The notes beneath the pieces are model-generated. The model saw only the letters and a list, made by a program, of their open reading frames with translations, ran no database searches and was not told the DNA's origin. From NCBI GenBank assembly GCA_026708015.1, contig JAPOVT010000029.1, forward strand, positions 62,001-126,000: a DNA stretch of 64,000 bases, in the 5' to 3' direction. Source of the stretch: a bacterium (GTDB lineage Bacteria > Actinomycetota > Acidimicrobiia > Acidimicrobiales > Bin134). Of this stretch, positions 43,854 to 54,339 are shown piece after piece (the first letter of the stretch is position 1; each line of letters starts with the position of its first letter). Position numbers and translations under genes: made by a program.

Positions 43854-45281
43854 GTGAGTCCCCCCTATCGGTTCGAGACCACCGCCACCGCCGGGGAGTG
43901 CCACCAGCGCCATGGCGATATCGAGGCCGGTACCGAGACCGGGCAGACAGTATCGGTGGCGGGCCGGATCATGCTCCGGCGGGTGCAGGGGCGGCTGGCA
44001 TTTGCCACTCTTCAAGACGCCACCGGGCGCATCCAGCTGTTCGCCCCCGCCAAAGTCGCCCCCGACTACGACGAATTCTGCGCTTTGTCGCTGGGCGACT
44101 GGGTGGGGGTCAGCGGCGAGGTGATGAAGACCCGCACCGGGGAGCTGTCGGTGAAGGTGGAGCAGTGGGAACTGCTGGCTGAAGCCCGGCGGAGCTTTCC
44201 CGACAAATGGCACGGGCTGTCAGACCCCGACATCCGGTTCCGTCAGCGCTATGTCGACCTGTGGGTAACCGAGGAGGCCCGACAGACCTTTCTGCTGCGT
44301 TCGGAGATGATGTCGTTCACCCGCCGCTGGCTGGAGGATCGGGGGTTCATTGAGGTGGAGACGCCGGTGTTCCACCCGGTGCCCGGCGGCGCGCTGGCCC
44401 GGCCGTTCAGCACCCATCACAACGCGCTCGATATGGACTTGTTCTTGAGGATCGCCCCCGAGCTGTATCTGAAGCGGCTGGTGGTGGGCGGTTTGGAGCG
44501 GGTGTATGAGATTGCCCGGGTTTTCCGCAACGAGGGCATCTCTACCCGCCACAATCCCGAATTCACCATGTTGGAGCTGTACTGGGCCTACGCCGACTAC
44601 GGCGACATCATGGATCTGGTCGAACAGCTCGTGGCCCATCTGGCGCTGAAGCTCAAGGGCGCCACCGTCATCAGCTACGGCGGAAAGGAGCTGGACCTGA
44701 CCCCGCCGTGGCCCCGCGCCCGGTTCACCGACCTGCTGTCTGCCCACAGCAGCCTGGACGTGGACCTCGACACCCCGTTGGAGGAGCTGCGGTCGCACTG
44801 CGCCGACCGGGAGATCCCGGTGGAAGACCGCTGGGGGCCGGGCAAGCTGTTGTTGGAGCTGTACGAGAAGACCACCGAGGCCGAGCTGTGGGGTCCGGTG
44901 TTCGTGTGCGACTACCCCAAGGAGGTATCGCCGCTAGCCCGGGAGCACCGCGACCACCCCGGCTGGGTGGAGCGGTTTGAGGCCATCGTGGCCGGCCGGG
45001 AGCTGGCCAACGCCTTTAGCGAGCTGACCGACCCCGACGAGCAGCGGGCCCGCTTCGAAGGCCAGGCCGCCGACCGGGAAGCGGGCGACGCCGAGGCCAT
45101 GGCCGTGGACTGGGACTACCTGCGGGCCCTGGAGTTCGGCTTGCCTCCCACCGGTGGCCTGGGCGTGGGCATGGACCGCCTGGCCATGCTGTTGGCCGAC
45201 GTGCCCAGCATCCGCGACGTGATCCTGTTCCCCACCCTGCGCCCCGAACCCCCGGAGCGCCCCGCGCCGCCAGCGAGCTAA
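43854..45281 (+). CDS. lysS: Lysyl-tRNA synthetase, class II
   Basis: I chose the GTG at 43854, just after the coaX stop; the frame starts earlier inside coaX. About 475 residues: an OB-fold anticodon-binding domain ('TVSVAGRIMLRRVQGRLAFATLQDATGRIQLF'), class II motif 1 around 'FLEDRGFIEVETPVFHPVPGGALARPF', motif 2 'VYEIARVFRNEGISTRHNPEFTMLELYWAY' and motif 3 'GLPPTGGLGVGMDRLAMLLAD'. All expected residues for lysine activation are present. The N-terminal extension seen in many actinobacterial LysS is short. Confidence 0.95.
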   Translation: MSPPYRFETTATAGECHQRHGDIEAGTETGQTVSVAGRIMLRRVQGRLAFATLQDATGRIQLFAPAKVAPDYDEFCALSLGDWVGVSGEVMKTRTGELSVKVEQWELLAEARRSFPDKWHGLSDPDIRFRQRYVDLWVTEEARQTFLLRSEMMSFTRRWLEDRGFIEVETPVFHPVPGGALARPFSTHHNALDMDLFLRIAPELYLKRLVVGGLERVYEIARVFRNEGISTRHNPEFTMLELYWAYADYGDIMDLVEQLVAHLALKLKGATVISYGGKELDLTPPWPRARFTDLLSAHSSLDVDLDTPLEELRSHCADREIPVEDRWGPGKLLLELYEKTTEAELWGPVFVCDYPKEVSPLAREHRDHPGWVERFEAIVAGRELANAFSELTDPDEQRARFEGQAADREAGDAEAMAVDWDYLRALEFGLPPTGGLGVGMDRLAMLLADVPSIRDVILFPTLRPEPPERPAPPAS

Positions 45282-45294
45282 ACGGCTCCTCGGC

Positions 45295-46329
45295 CTAGCC
45301 GTCGCCGAGGGGGATGCGGGCTCGGTTGATCAGATGGTCGGTGGCCACCTGGAGGGCGGCGGTGGCTGTGGTGGGGGGCAGCGACTCCAGGCTGGCTGAG
45401 GCTTGCTTCACATAGTGGCGGGCCACGTCTAGGGCTTCTTCCACGCCACCGCTGGCCCGAACCAGTTGCAGGGCCGATCGGACGGTGGAATCTGAGACCG
45501 TTCCACCCAAAAGTTCCAGCAACTGGGGACCGCAGTCGGTGTGCAGAGCCCGGATTACCGGCAGGGTGTAGATGCCCTCGTGCAGGTCGTTGCCTGACGG
45601 CTTCCCGAGATGCTCGTCGGTGGCCACGATGTCCAAGATGTCGTCCACCACCTGAAAGGCCAGCCCGTAGTAGCGCCCGAACTCGGTGAGGGTGTCAACC
45701 GTCGGACGGTCCAGCCCGGCCACCAGGGCACCGATACGACAGGAAGTGGTCAGCAGAGAAGCGGTTTTGCCGTCGATGGAATCGGTGTAGGAGGACTCGG
45801 TTCGGTCGGGATTGCCAGTGTCCTGCAACTCCCGCACTTGGCCTTCGCACAGCCGTCCGATGGTGGCGGCCAGCAGTCCCGCCACTTCAGTTCCGAGGGA
45901 AGCGGCCAGTTCCGATGCCCGGGCCAACAAGAAGTCGCCGGCCAGGATGGCCCGGAGGTTGCCCCACTTGGCGTTCACGCTGGCCACGTTGCGCCGTACC
46001 TGGGCCTCGTCCATAACGTCGTCGTGGTACAGCGATCCCAGATGGACCAGTTCCACCGCCACACCCCCGGTGAGCACGTCGTTTGCGGCCGGAACCGGCT
46101 GATTCTGGGAGATGGCTGCCGAGGCGATCACGAATCCCGGCCGCACCCGCTTGCCCCCGGCCCGGATGAGGTGGCTGGCCACCTCGGTGAGGAACGGGTC
46201 TTGGGTTTTCACCGAGTCCTCCAGCCGCAACTCCAGCCGGTCGAGGTCGCGCGCCATGGTGGGAATCAAATCTAGGGGGCTGCGAGCCACGCCCGTCAGC
46301 GTAGTGGCACCTTCCCCAATTGCCCCCAA
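45295..46329 (-). CDS. Trans-isoprenyl diphosphate (polyprenyl) synthase
   Basis: 344 residues from a TTG at 46329; a GTG at 46287 and an ATG at 46257 are internal options. The first Asp-rich motif is '[19 protein letters not shown]', the second '[19 protein letters not shown]'. '[16 protein letters not shown]' precedes them. The size suits long-chain synthases such as heptaprenyl/octaprenyl (menaquinone side chain) or decaprenyl enzymes; chain length cannot be read. It is convergent with lysS and divergent from clpC. Confidence 0.9.
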   Translation of the reverse strand: MGAIGEGATTLTGVARSPLDLIPTMARDLDRLELRLEDSVKTQDPFLTEVASHLIRAGGKRVRPGFVIASAAISQNQPVPAANDVLTGGVAVELVHLGSLYHDDVMDEAQVRRNVASVNAKWGNLRAILAGDFLLARASELAASLGTEVAGLLAATIGRLCEGQVRELQDTGNPDRTESSYTDSIDGKTASLLTTSCRIGALVAGLDRPTVDTLTEFGRYYGLAFQVVDDILDIVATDEHLGKPSGNDLHEGIYTLPVIRALHTDCGPQLLELLGGTVSDSTVRSALQLVRASGGVEEALDVARHYVKQASASLESLPPTTATAALQVATDHLINRARIPLGDG

Positions 46330-46447
46330 TCAACACGGGTTGAGGCCTCATCGGCGGCCCCGATGCCAAGGTCGGCTGAGGCTTCGGGAACGAAATGGGG
46401 GGGTGGGGTGGTTACACTCAGAGTTGAACCCCTATCGGGAGATTGCC

Positions 46448-48961
<2,514 letters not shown>

Positions 48962-48966
48962 CAGAC

Positions 48967-50451
48967 ATGCCCGTGTGGGTTCGGAGGGGGATGGCAAGGC
49001 GGCGGGCTAGCCTGCCCTCAATGGTTGGCAGGTTCAAGCGGCTTCGCACAGCGGTGCCTCTGTTGGTGCTGATCTTGGTGCTGACCGCCTGCCAGGTTGA
49101 TATCGAGGTAGGCATCGGCTTCAACGAGGACGGCTCCGGGGTGGTCACCGTGGATGTGGCCCTCGACGAGCGGGCCATGGACCTGGCTCCCGACATGCGG
49201 CTGTTGACCGAGGACATCGAAGACCCCGCGTCGGGCTGGTCGTACAACGAGCCCCGCATCGACGACCAGGGTCGCACCAGCTTCTCGGCCTCCAAGCCAT
49301 TCAGTTCGACTGAGCAACTTGAGTCGGTGCTGTCCGAGATCTTCATCTCCGACGACGTGTTCCGCGACTTCACCTTCGAGCGCGACACCTCTTTCGCCCA
49401 GACCGACTATCAGGTGACCGGAGTGGTCGACCTGTCCGGCGGCTTGGACCTGGTGACTGACCCCGAGCTCACCGCTCGCCTCGGCGGAGAGCCCTTCGGG
49501 GAGTGGACCGCCAATCTGGCCGACGCTCTTGAGGCGGTGACCGTGCGCCTCGTTTTGGACTTGCCGGTGGGCCCCGAGAAGGAGGAAGTGCTGCAACTGG
49601 GCCAGGAGGCGCAGCGCATCACCTTGACGGGCCAAGACGAGAGCGGGGCGGCGGTGACCTTGCGATGGGTGGCCTGGGCCGCGTTCGCCCTGGTTGGCCT
49701 GTCGATTCTGATCGCGGTGGCCGGCTATCTGCTGGAACGACGGGCCCGGGACCGCAGCATCGACCCCACCTTTACCCAGGATTCTCTGGCGCGCACCACA
49801 GGATCTGCCCCGGTGCAGCCCCCTCAGCGGCGGCTGCGGTTGGTGGTGTTGAATCCGCTCGGGGTGCTATACGAACCGGCCGACGATCCCGCCGAGCTTC
49901 TGGCTTCCTTTGCTGCCGAGCGCGGCCTGGAGCCAGACGACGAAGAGGTGCAGCAGCTCCACAACCAGGCGATTCTGGGCCGCATCACCCCTGCGGAGCT
50001 TTGGTCGGGGATCGGTTTGGACGACGACCCCGCGGAGCTCGCCGAGGAGTTCTTGTCCCAGTACACCGTGCGGTCGGGCGCCCGGGACTTTGTGGCCGAG
50101 ATGGTCCGACGGGAGCTCCCGGTGGCCTGTCTCACCAACGACGTGTCCTCGTGGTCGACTGCCCTCCGGGAGCGCCTTGAGATCGACGGCGTGGACACCT
50201 GGATTGTGAGCAGCGACGTGGGGGTGTGCATGCCTGCCCCAGGAATCTACGAGGCACTGCGCCGCACAACGTCGGTTCCCTACGAGAACTCGCTGCTGGT
50301 GGATGTGAGGACAGAGAATCTCGACGCGGCCCAAGCACTGGGGATGGCCACCGCTCTTTTGGCCGATGCTCGCCCCAAAGATGGCGAGGCCCCCGGCCAC
50401 GCGGTGGTGACGAGCTTCTCCGACTTCTTCCGCCGCCGGCCCCGCTCCTGA
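48967..50451 (+). CDS. LppM-like membrane lipoprotein fused to a HAD-like domain
   Basis: Start uncertain: ATG at 48967 or, better for a signal peptide, ATG at 49021 (MVGRFKRLRTAVPLLVLILVLTAC). The lipobox 'LTAC' leads to an LppM-type domain ('DIEVGIGFNEDGSGVVTVDVALDERAMD'), then a TM helix ('WVAWAAFALVGLSILIAVAGYLL') and a cytoplasmic HAD-like domain. HAD motif I reads 'LVVLNPLGVLYEP', with Asn in place of the nucleophile Asp. Motif II is 'VACLTNDVSSW' and motif IV 'LLVDVRTENLDAAQALGM'. The dead nucleophile suggests a binding or signalling role across the membrane. It is six bases from clpC. Confidence 0.68.
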   Translation: MPVWVRRGMARRRASLPSMVGRFKRLRTAVPLLVLILVLTACQVDIEVGIGFNEDGSGVVTVDVALDERAMDLAPDMRLLTEDIEDPASGWSYNEPRIDDQGRTSFSASKPFSSTEQLESVLSEIFISDDVFRDFTFERDTSFAQTDYQVTGVVDLSGGLDLVTDPELTARLGGEPFGEWTANLADALEAVTVRLVLDLPVGPEKEEVLQLGQEAQRITLTGQDESGAAVTLRWVAWAAFALVGLSILIAVAGYLLERRARDRSIDPTFTQDSLARTTGSAPVQPPQRRLRLVVLNPLGVLYEPADDPAELLASFAAERGLEPDDEEVQQLHNQAILGRITPAELWSGIGLDDDPAELAEEFLSQYTVRSGARDFVAEMVRRELPVACLTNDVSSWSTALRERLEIDGVDTWIVSSDVGVCMPAPGIYEALRRTTSVPYENSLLVDVRTENLDAAQALGMATALLADARPKDGEAPGHAVVTSFSDFFRRRPRS

Positions 50452-50467
50452 GCTAGGGCCCGTAGGG

Positions 50468-51454
50468 CTAGCTGAGAATCTGGGCAGCCTGTACCGCGAA
50501 GTACGTCAAGATGACGTCGGCCCCTGCTCGGCGGATGCCGGTCAGGGTCTCGGTGATGATGGCCTGCTCGTCCAACCACCCCGATGCCGCGGCCGCCTTC
50601 ACCATGAGGTACTCCCCGCTCACCTGATAGGCCGCCACTGGCACCACCGAGGTCTCGGCAAACCTCCGCACCACATCCAGGTAAGGACCGGCGGGCTTGA
50701 CCATCACCATGTCGGCGCCCTCGGCGATGTCCAGCTCCATTTCCCGCAGGGCTTCGCGGCTGTTGGCCGGGTCCATCTGGTAGGTCTTCTTGTCGCCGGA
50801 GCGGGGGGCCGAGTCCAGCGCTCCCCGGAATGGCCCGAAGAAAGCCGAGGCGTACTTGGCCGTGTAGGCGCAGATTCCCACCTCGGTATGGCCGTGGTGG
50901 TCGAGTGTCTCGCGGATGGCCCCCACCCGGCCGTCCATCATGTCGCTGGGGGCCACGATGTCGGCCCCGGCATCGGCATGGGTCAGGGCCTGGCGGCACA
51001 GGACGTCCACGGTCTCGTCGTTCACGATGGTCCCGTCGGGAGCCACGATGCCGTCGTGGCCGTCGCTGTTGTAAGGATCGAGGGCCACGTCGGTCATCAC
51101 CACTGTGTCGGGATGGGTGGCCTTGATGGCCGCGATGGTCTGGGGAATGAGACCGTCAGGGTTCCAGGCCTCATCACCAGTCGGGGTCTTCAGTTCGTCG
51201 GGAGCGGCCTCGAACAGCACCACGGCCCGAACGCCGAGATCGGCGGCCCGGCCCACCTCGCCCACCAGCCCGTCCACGCTCCAGCGGTTCACGCCGGGCA
51301 TGGAGTCGATGGGTTCGTCTGAACCCCGGTGTACGAAAAGGGGCAGCGCAAGATGAGCGGGGCTGAGCTCGGTCTCGCGCACCATGTCCCGGATCGCCGG
51401 GGTTCGCCGGTTGCGCCGGGGCCGGGCGGTTAGCTCCAAATGCGGATGAGCCAT
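50468..51454 (-). CDS. hemB: Porphobilinogen synthase (5-aminolevulinate dehydratase)
   Basis: I chose the ATG at 51454, preceded by GGAG; the frame continues to 51601 without conservation. About 328 residues with 'VYPLF'-type 'LALPLFVHRG', 'DVALDPYNSDGHDGIV', 'VAPSDMMDGRVGAIRETLD', the first active Lys in 'YAKYASAFFGPFR'-like 'TAKYASAFFGPFRGALDSAP', and the Schiff-base Lys in 'GADMVMVKPAGPYLDVV'. The metal loop has Asp where zinc enzymes have Cys, indicating the magnesium type. It condenses two aminolevulinates for heme. Divergent from the dienelactone hydrolase gene. Confidence 0.96.
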   Translation of the reverse strand: MAHPHLELTARPRRNRRTPAIRDMVRETELSPAHLALPLFVHRGSDEPIDSMPGVNRWSVDGLVGEVGRAADLGVRAVVLFEAAPDELKTPTGDEAWNPDGLIPQTIAAIKATHPDTVVMTDVALDPYNSDGHDGIVAPDGTIVNDETVDVLCRQALTHADAGADIVAPSDMMDGRVGAIRETLDHHGHTEVGICAYTAKYASAFFGPFRGALDSAPRSGDKKTYQMDPANSREALREMELDIAEGADMVMVKPAGPYLDVVRRFAETSVVPVAAYQVSGEYLMVKAAAASGWLDEQAIITETLTGIRRAGADVILTYFAVQAAQILS

Positions 51455-51512
51455 GCCTCCATGCTCCCATCTCTGTTCCCGCCGCGCATTGCCGATGGGG
51501 TAAACAAGAGCC

Positions 51513-52163
51513 ATGCGGATCGAGTTGGCGACGGGAACCTCGGCTGAGTTGGTTCGGGTGGAGGGCGCCAGCCGAGGTCTGGTGTTGATTCCCGATCTCA
51601 TGGGTCTGCGGCCCCTGTTCGACGATCACGTGGCCCGGATTGCCGCCGATCAGGGATGGACGGTGTGCGCTCCCCAAGTATTCCCCGGTCGAGAGCACTT
51701 GGCGGCCGACGAGCGAATGGCCGCAGTATGCGAGCTTGTCGACGAAGAGGTGCTGGCCGACGTGATGGCGGCGGCCGACGCCACCGAGTGCGAGACGGTG
51801 GTGCTCACTGGTTTCTGCATGGGCGGCATGTACACCATCAAGGCCGCGGCCGCCGGGCGATTCCACCGGGCGGCCGCCTTCTACGGGATGATCCGTCTCC
51901 CCGAGCATTGGAGGGGTCCGGGCCAAGGCGAGCCGCTGGAGCTGTTGGCCGCCGGTGATCCCTGTCCGCTGCTGGCCATCATCGGCACTGAAGATCCATT
52001 CACTCCGCCTGGCGACGTGGTCGCCCTGGAGGCCGCTGGTGCGATGACCGTGGTCTATGAGGGCGCCGATCACGGATTCGTCCACGACCCCGTCCGTCCT
52101 GCCCACCGTCCCGACGATGCCGTCGACGCTTGGGCTCGAGTCATCGAGTTTCTGAGTCAATAG
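51513..52163 (+). CDS. Dienelactone hydrolase family protein
   Basis: 216 residues with 'RGLVLIPDLMGLRPLFDDHVARIAADQGW', the nucleophile Cys in 'VLTGFCMGGMYTIKAAA', the acid in 'IIGTEDPFTP' and the His in 'GADHGFVHDPVRPAH'. The Cys-Asp-His triad and size fit dienelactone hydrolases. The substrate is unknown, as with most stand-alone members. It is divergent from hemB and stops five bases before ispD. Confidence 0.88.
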   Translation: MRIELATGTSAELVRVEGASRGLVLIPDLMGLRPLFDDHVARIAADQGWTVCAPQVFPGREHLAADERMAAVCELVDEEVLADVMAAADATECETVVLTGFCMGGMYTIKAAAAGRFHRAAAFYGMIRLPEHWRGPGQGEPLELLAAGDPCPLLAIIGTEDPFTPPGDVVALEAAGAMTVVYEGADHGFVHDPVRPAHRPDDAVDAWARVIEFLSQ

Positions 52164-52168
52164 CGGCG

Positions 52169-52807
52169 ATGGCGACTGATCCCTCGGTTTGGACGGTGGT
52201 CGTGGCCGCTGGCTCGGGCACCCGTTTCGGCGGCGCCAAGCAGTACCTGGAACTGGCCGGCTCCCGGATTGTGGACCGCAGCGTGGCGGTAGCCGCCCAA
52301 GTAAGCGACGGGGTAGTGGTGGTGGTTCCTGCCGGGGATGTCGAAGCGGAATCGGCCCGGTTGGCAGCAGACATGGTGGTAGCTGGGGGATCGAGTCGGG
52401 CCGCTTCAGTGCGCAACGGTTTGGCCGCGGTGCCCCACGATGCCACCATCATCTGCGTCCACGACGCCGCTCGACCGCTGGCCAGTCCGGGCATCTACGA
52501 GAGGGTGGTCCAAGAAGTGCATTCGGGGGCGGCTGGTGCGGTGCCGGTGGTGCCGGTAACCGATACCATCCGCAGCGTGGACGGGGGAGTTGTGGATCGC
52601 AGTGCCCTGCAAGCGGTGCAAACCCCGCAGGCGTTTCGGGCCGAGCTGCTGAGGATGGCCCACGCTGACGCCGCCGACGCCACCGACGATGCCAGCCTGG
52701 TGGAGGCGGCTGGCTATGAGGTGGTCGCGGTGGACGGTCATCCCCGCAACATCAAGATCACCCACCCCGACGATCTGGCCGCTGCCGAGGTCTGGTTGGC
52801 GACATGA
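52169..52807 (+). CDS. ispD: 2-C-methyl-D-erythritol 4-phosphate cytidylyltransferase
   Basis: The ATG at 52169 fits the family start. 'WTVVVAAGSGTRFGGAKQYLELAG' is the nucleotide-binding signature; 'VHDAARPLASPGIYERVV', 'PVTDTIRSVDGG' and 'LQAVQTPQAFRAELLRMAH' follow, and 'VDGHPRNIKITHPDDLAAAE' ends it. It makes CDP-methylerythritol in the MEP isoprenoid pathway. Its stop overlaps the ispF start by 4 bp. Confidence 0.95.
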   Translation: MATDPSVWTVVVAAGSGTRFGGAKQYLELAGSRIVDRSVAVAAQVSDGVVVVVPAGDVEAESARLAADMVVAGGSSRAASVRNGLAAVPHDATIICVHDAARPLASPGIYERVVQEVHSGAAGAVPVVPVTDTIRSVDGGVVDRSALQAVQTPQAFRAELLRMAHADAADATDDASLVEAAGYEVVAVDGHPRNIKITHPDDLAAAEVWLAT

Positions 52808-53286
52808 CCGGCGCCATGCGGGTGGGCCACGGATTCGACACCCACCGGTTCAGCGACGCCGCCGACCGGCCGCTGATCCTGGGCGGGGTCAGATTCGAGG
52901 ACGCACCGGGTTTGGTGGGCCACAGCGACGGCGATGCCGTGGCCCACGCGGTGACCGACGCCTTGTTGAGCGCTGCCGGGTTAGGCGACATCGGAGTGCT
53001 GTTCCCCGACACTGATGAGGCTTGGGCCGGGGCCGACAGCATCGGGCTGCTGGCCGACGCCGTGGCCCGGCTGGACGACGCCGGCTGGGGGGTGGTGAAC
53101 GCCGACTGCACGGTGGTTACCGAGGCCCCCCGCATCGCGCTCCGCCGCGCCGAGATGGAATCACGCCTTAGTGCGGCGGTTGGCGCCCCGGTGTCGGTCA
53201 AGGGCAAGCGGGCCGAGGCCCTGGGCGCGCTGGGCCGGGGCGAGGGCCTGGCCTGCTGGGCGGTGGCCCTCATCGAGCGCCGGTGA
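52804..53286 (+). CDS. ispF: 2-C-methyl-D-erythritol 2,4-cyclodiphosphate synthase
   Basis: 160 residues. 'MRVGHGFDTHRFSD' and 'LVGHSDGDAVAHAVTDALLSAAGLGDIGVLFPDTD' carry the metal-binding Asp and His residues; 'NADCTVVTEAPRI' and 'SVKGKRAEALGALGRGEGLACWAVALI' complete the signature (usual 'KaTT.E.LG' reads KGKRAEALG). It is translationally coupled to ispD and to the methyltransferase downstream by 4-bp overlaps. Confidence 0.95.
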   Translation: MTGAMRVGHGFDTHRFSDAADRPLILGGVRFEDAPGLVGHSDGDAVAHAVTDALLSAAGLGDIGVLFPDTDEAWAGADSIGLLADAVARLDDAGWGVVNADCTVVTEAPRIALRRAEMESRLSAAVGAPVSVKGKRAEALGALGRGEGLACWAVALIERR

Positions 53287-54161
53287 GCGCACAGGGTCCG
53301 AAGGGCGGCAACCGGCGGGGTCGGGGCGGCGGCAACAGGGGCTCCAACAAGGGTCACAGCAAGGGCCGACCGCCGGGCGACCAACCGCGCCGCCGCCGCC
53401 AAAAGGCCGGTTTGGGCGGCGATCGGGTGGAGGGCCGCCAAGCGGTGCGGGAGCTGCTGTTAGCCGGCACTCGCCCGGTCCGAGAGGTGGTTATCGCCAC
53501 GGGGCAGAACCAAACCGGGGTGCTGGCCCAAGTGGTGGAGCTGGCCGCCGAACTGCGGGTGCCCGTCAAAGAGGTGGCCCGCTCAAAGTTCGAGTCCATG
53601 GCCGCCACCGAGGCCCCCCAAGGGGTGATCGCTCGGGCCGCACCCTTGGCCGAGCACGATCTGGAGGATCTAGTCCGTCTCCCCGATGGCCGCCCCCCGT
53701 TCTTGCTGGTGCTCGACGGGGTTACCGATCCCGGCAACGTGGGGGCCGCCCTGCGCACCGCCGAGTGCGCCGGGGTCACCGGCGCGGTGCTGGGACGGCA
53801 CCGGTCGGCCCACATCACCCCCGCCGCGGCCAAAGCGGCGGCGGGGGCCATCGAACACGTGCCCATGGCGGTAGTGCCGGGCATCCCCAACGCGCTGGCC
53901 CGCCTCGGAGAGCTCGGGGTGTGGACGGTGGGCCTAGACGTGGCCGCGCCCACCTCGGTGTACGAGATAAGCGTGGCCTCCGAAGCCGTGGTCCTAGTGG
54001 TGGGCAGCGAGGGCCGGGGCCTGTCCCGCCTGGCCCGCCAGCGCTGCGACGTGGTAGCCGCCATCCCCCTGTCCGGCCACCTGAGCTCCCTCAACGCGGC
54101 CGCCGCCGTTGCCATCGGCTGCTTCGAAATCGCCCGCCACCGCCAGGGGGCCAGTTCCTAA
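53283..54161 (+). CDS. rlmB: SpoU-family 23S rRNA 2'-O-ribose methyltransferase (RlmB/TrmH type)
   Basis: The GTG overlaps the ispF stop. The first 45 residues are a basic, Gly/Arg/Lys-rich tail that probably binds RNA. The SpoU substrate-binding domain ('RVEGRQAVRELLLAG') and the knotted methyltransferase follow, with 'LVLDGVTDPGNVGAALRTAECAG' (motif 1), 'VLVVGSEGRGLSRL' (motif 2) and 'IPLSGHLSSLNAAAAVAI' (motif 3). Many actinobacteria have cysS just before this gene; here it is absent. Confidence 0.92.
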   Translation: MSAQGPKGGNRRGRGGGNRGSNKGHSKGRPPGDQPRRRRQKAGLGGDRVEGRQAVRELLLAGTRPVREVVIATGQNQTGVLAQVVELAAELRVPVKEVARSKFESMAATEAPQGVIARAAPLAEHDLEDLVRLPDGRPPFLLVLDGVTDPGNVGAALRTAECAGVTGAVLGRHRSAHITPAAAKAAAGAIEHVPMAVVPGIPNALARLGELGVWTVGLDVAAPTSVYEISVASEAVVLVVGSEGRGLSRLARQRCDVVAAIPLSGHLSSLNAAAAVAIGCFEIARHRQGASS

Positions 54162-54339
54162 AGGCCAGAAACAGCAATCGATCCAGCGACCGGCTGCTAT
54201 TGGCGCAAGGCTGGAAACTGTCACTCTCACCCTTACCGTAGGTAGGTGTCCAGATTGATTTTCCGGAGGCCATTGCCGTACCGATCTAAGCTTGCTGCGA
54301 TGTTTGCTGGCTGCTGCAAGAAAGTGTAGGCAGCCTGCA
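54162..54339. other. Left junction of the restriction-modification island
   Basis: This 178-bp stretch separates the core rRNA methyltransferase gene from the first DNA methyltransferase. Base composition drops from here on. No tRNA end, integrase site or direct repeat matching the right side of the island was found. Confidence 0.4.

Noticed and set aside
45282-45302. Hairpin between convergent lysS and polyprenyl synthase genes
   Set aside because: Only a 6-bp stem (ACGGCT/AGCCGT) with a 9-base loop and no T-run; too weak to call a terminator.
46112-46447. N-terminal extension of ClpC
   Set aside because: The conserved ClpC start [11 protein letters not shown] lies at the GTG at 46448; the upstream part is antisense to the polyprenyl synthase.
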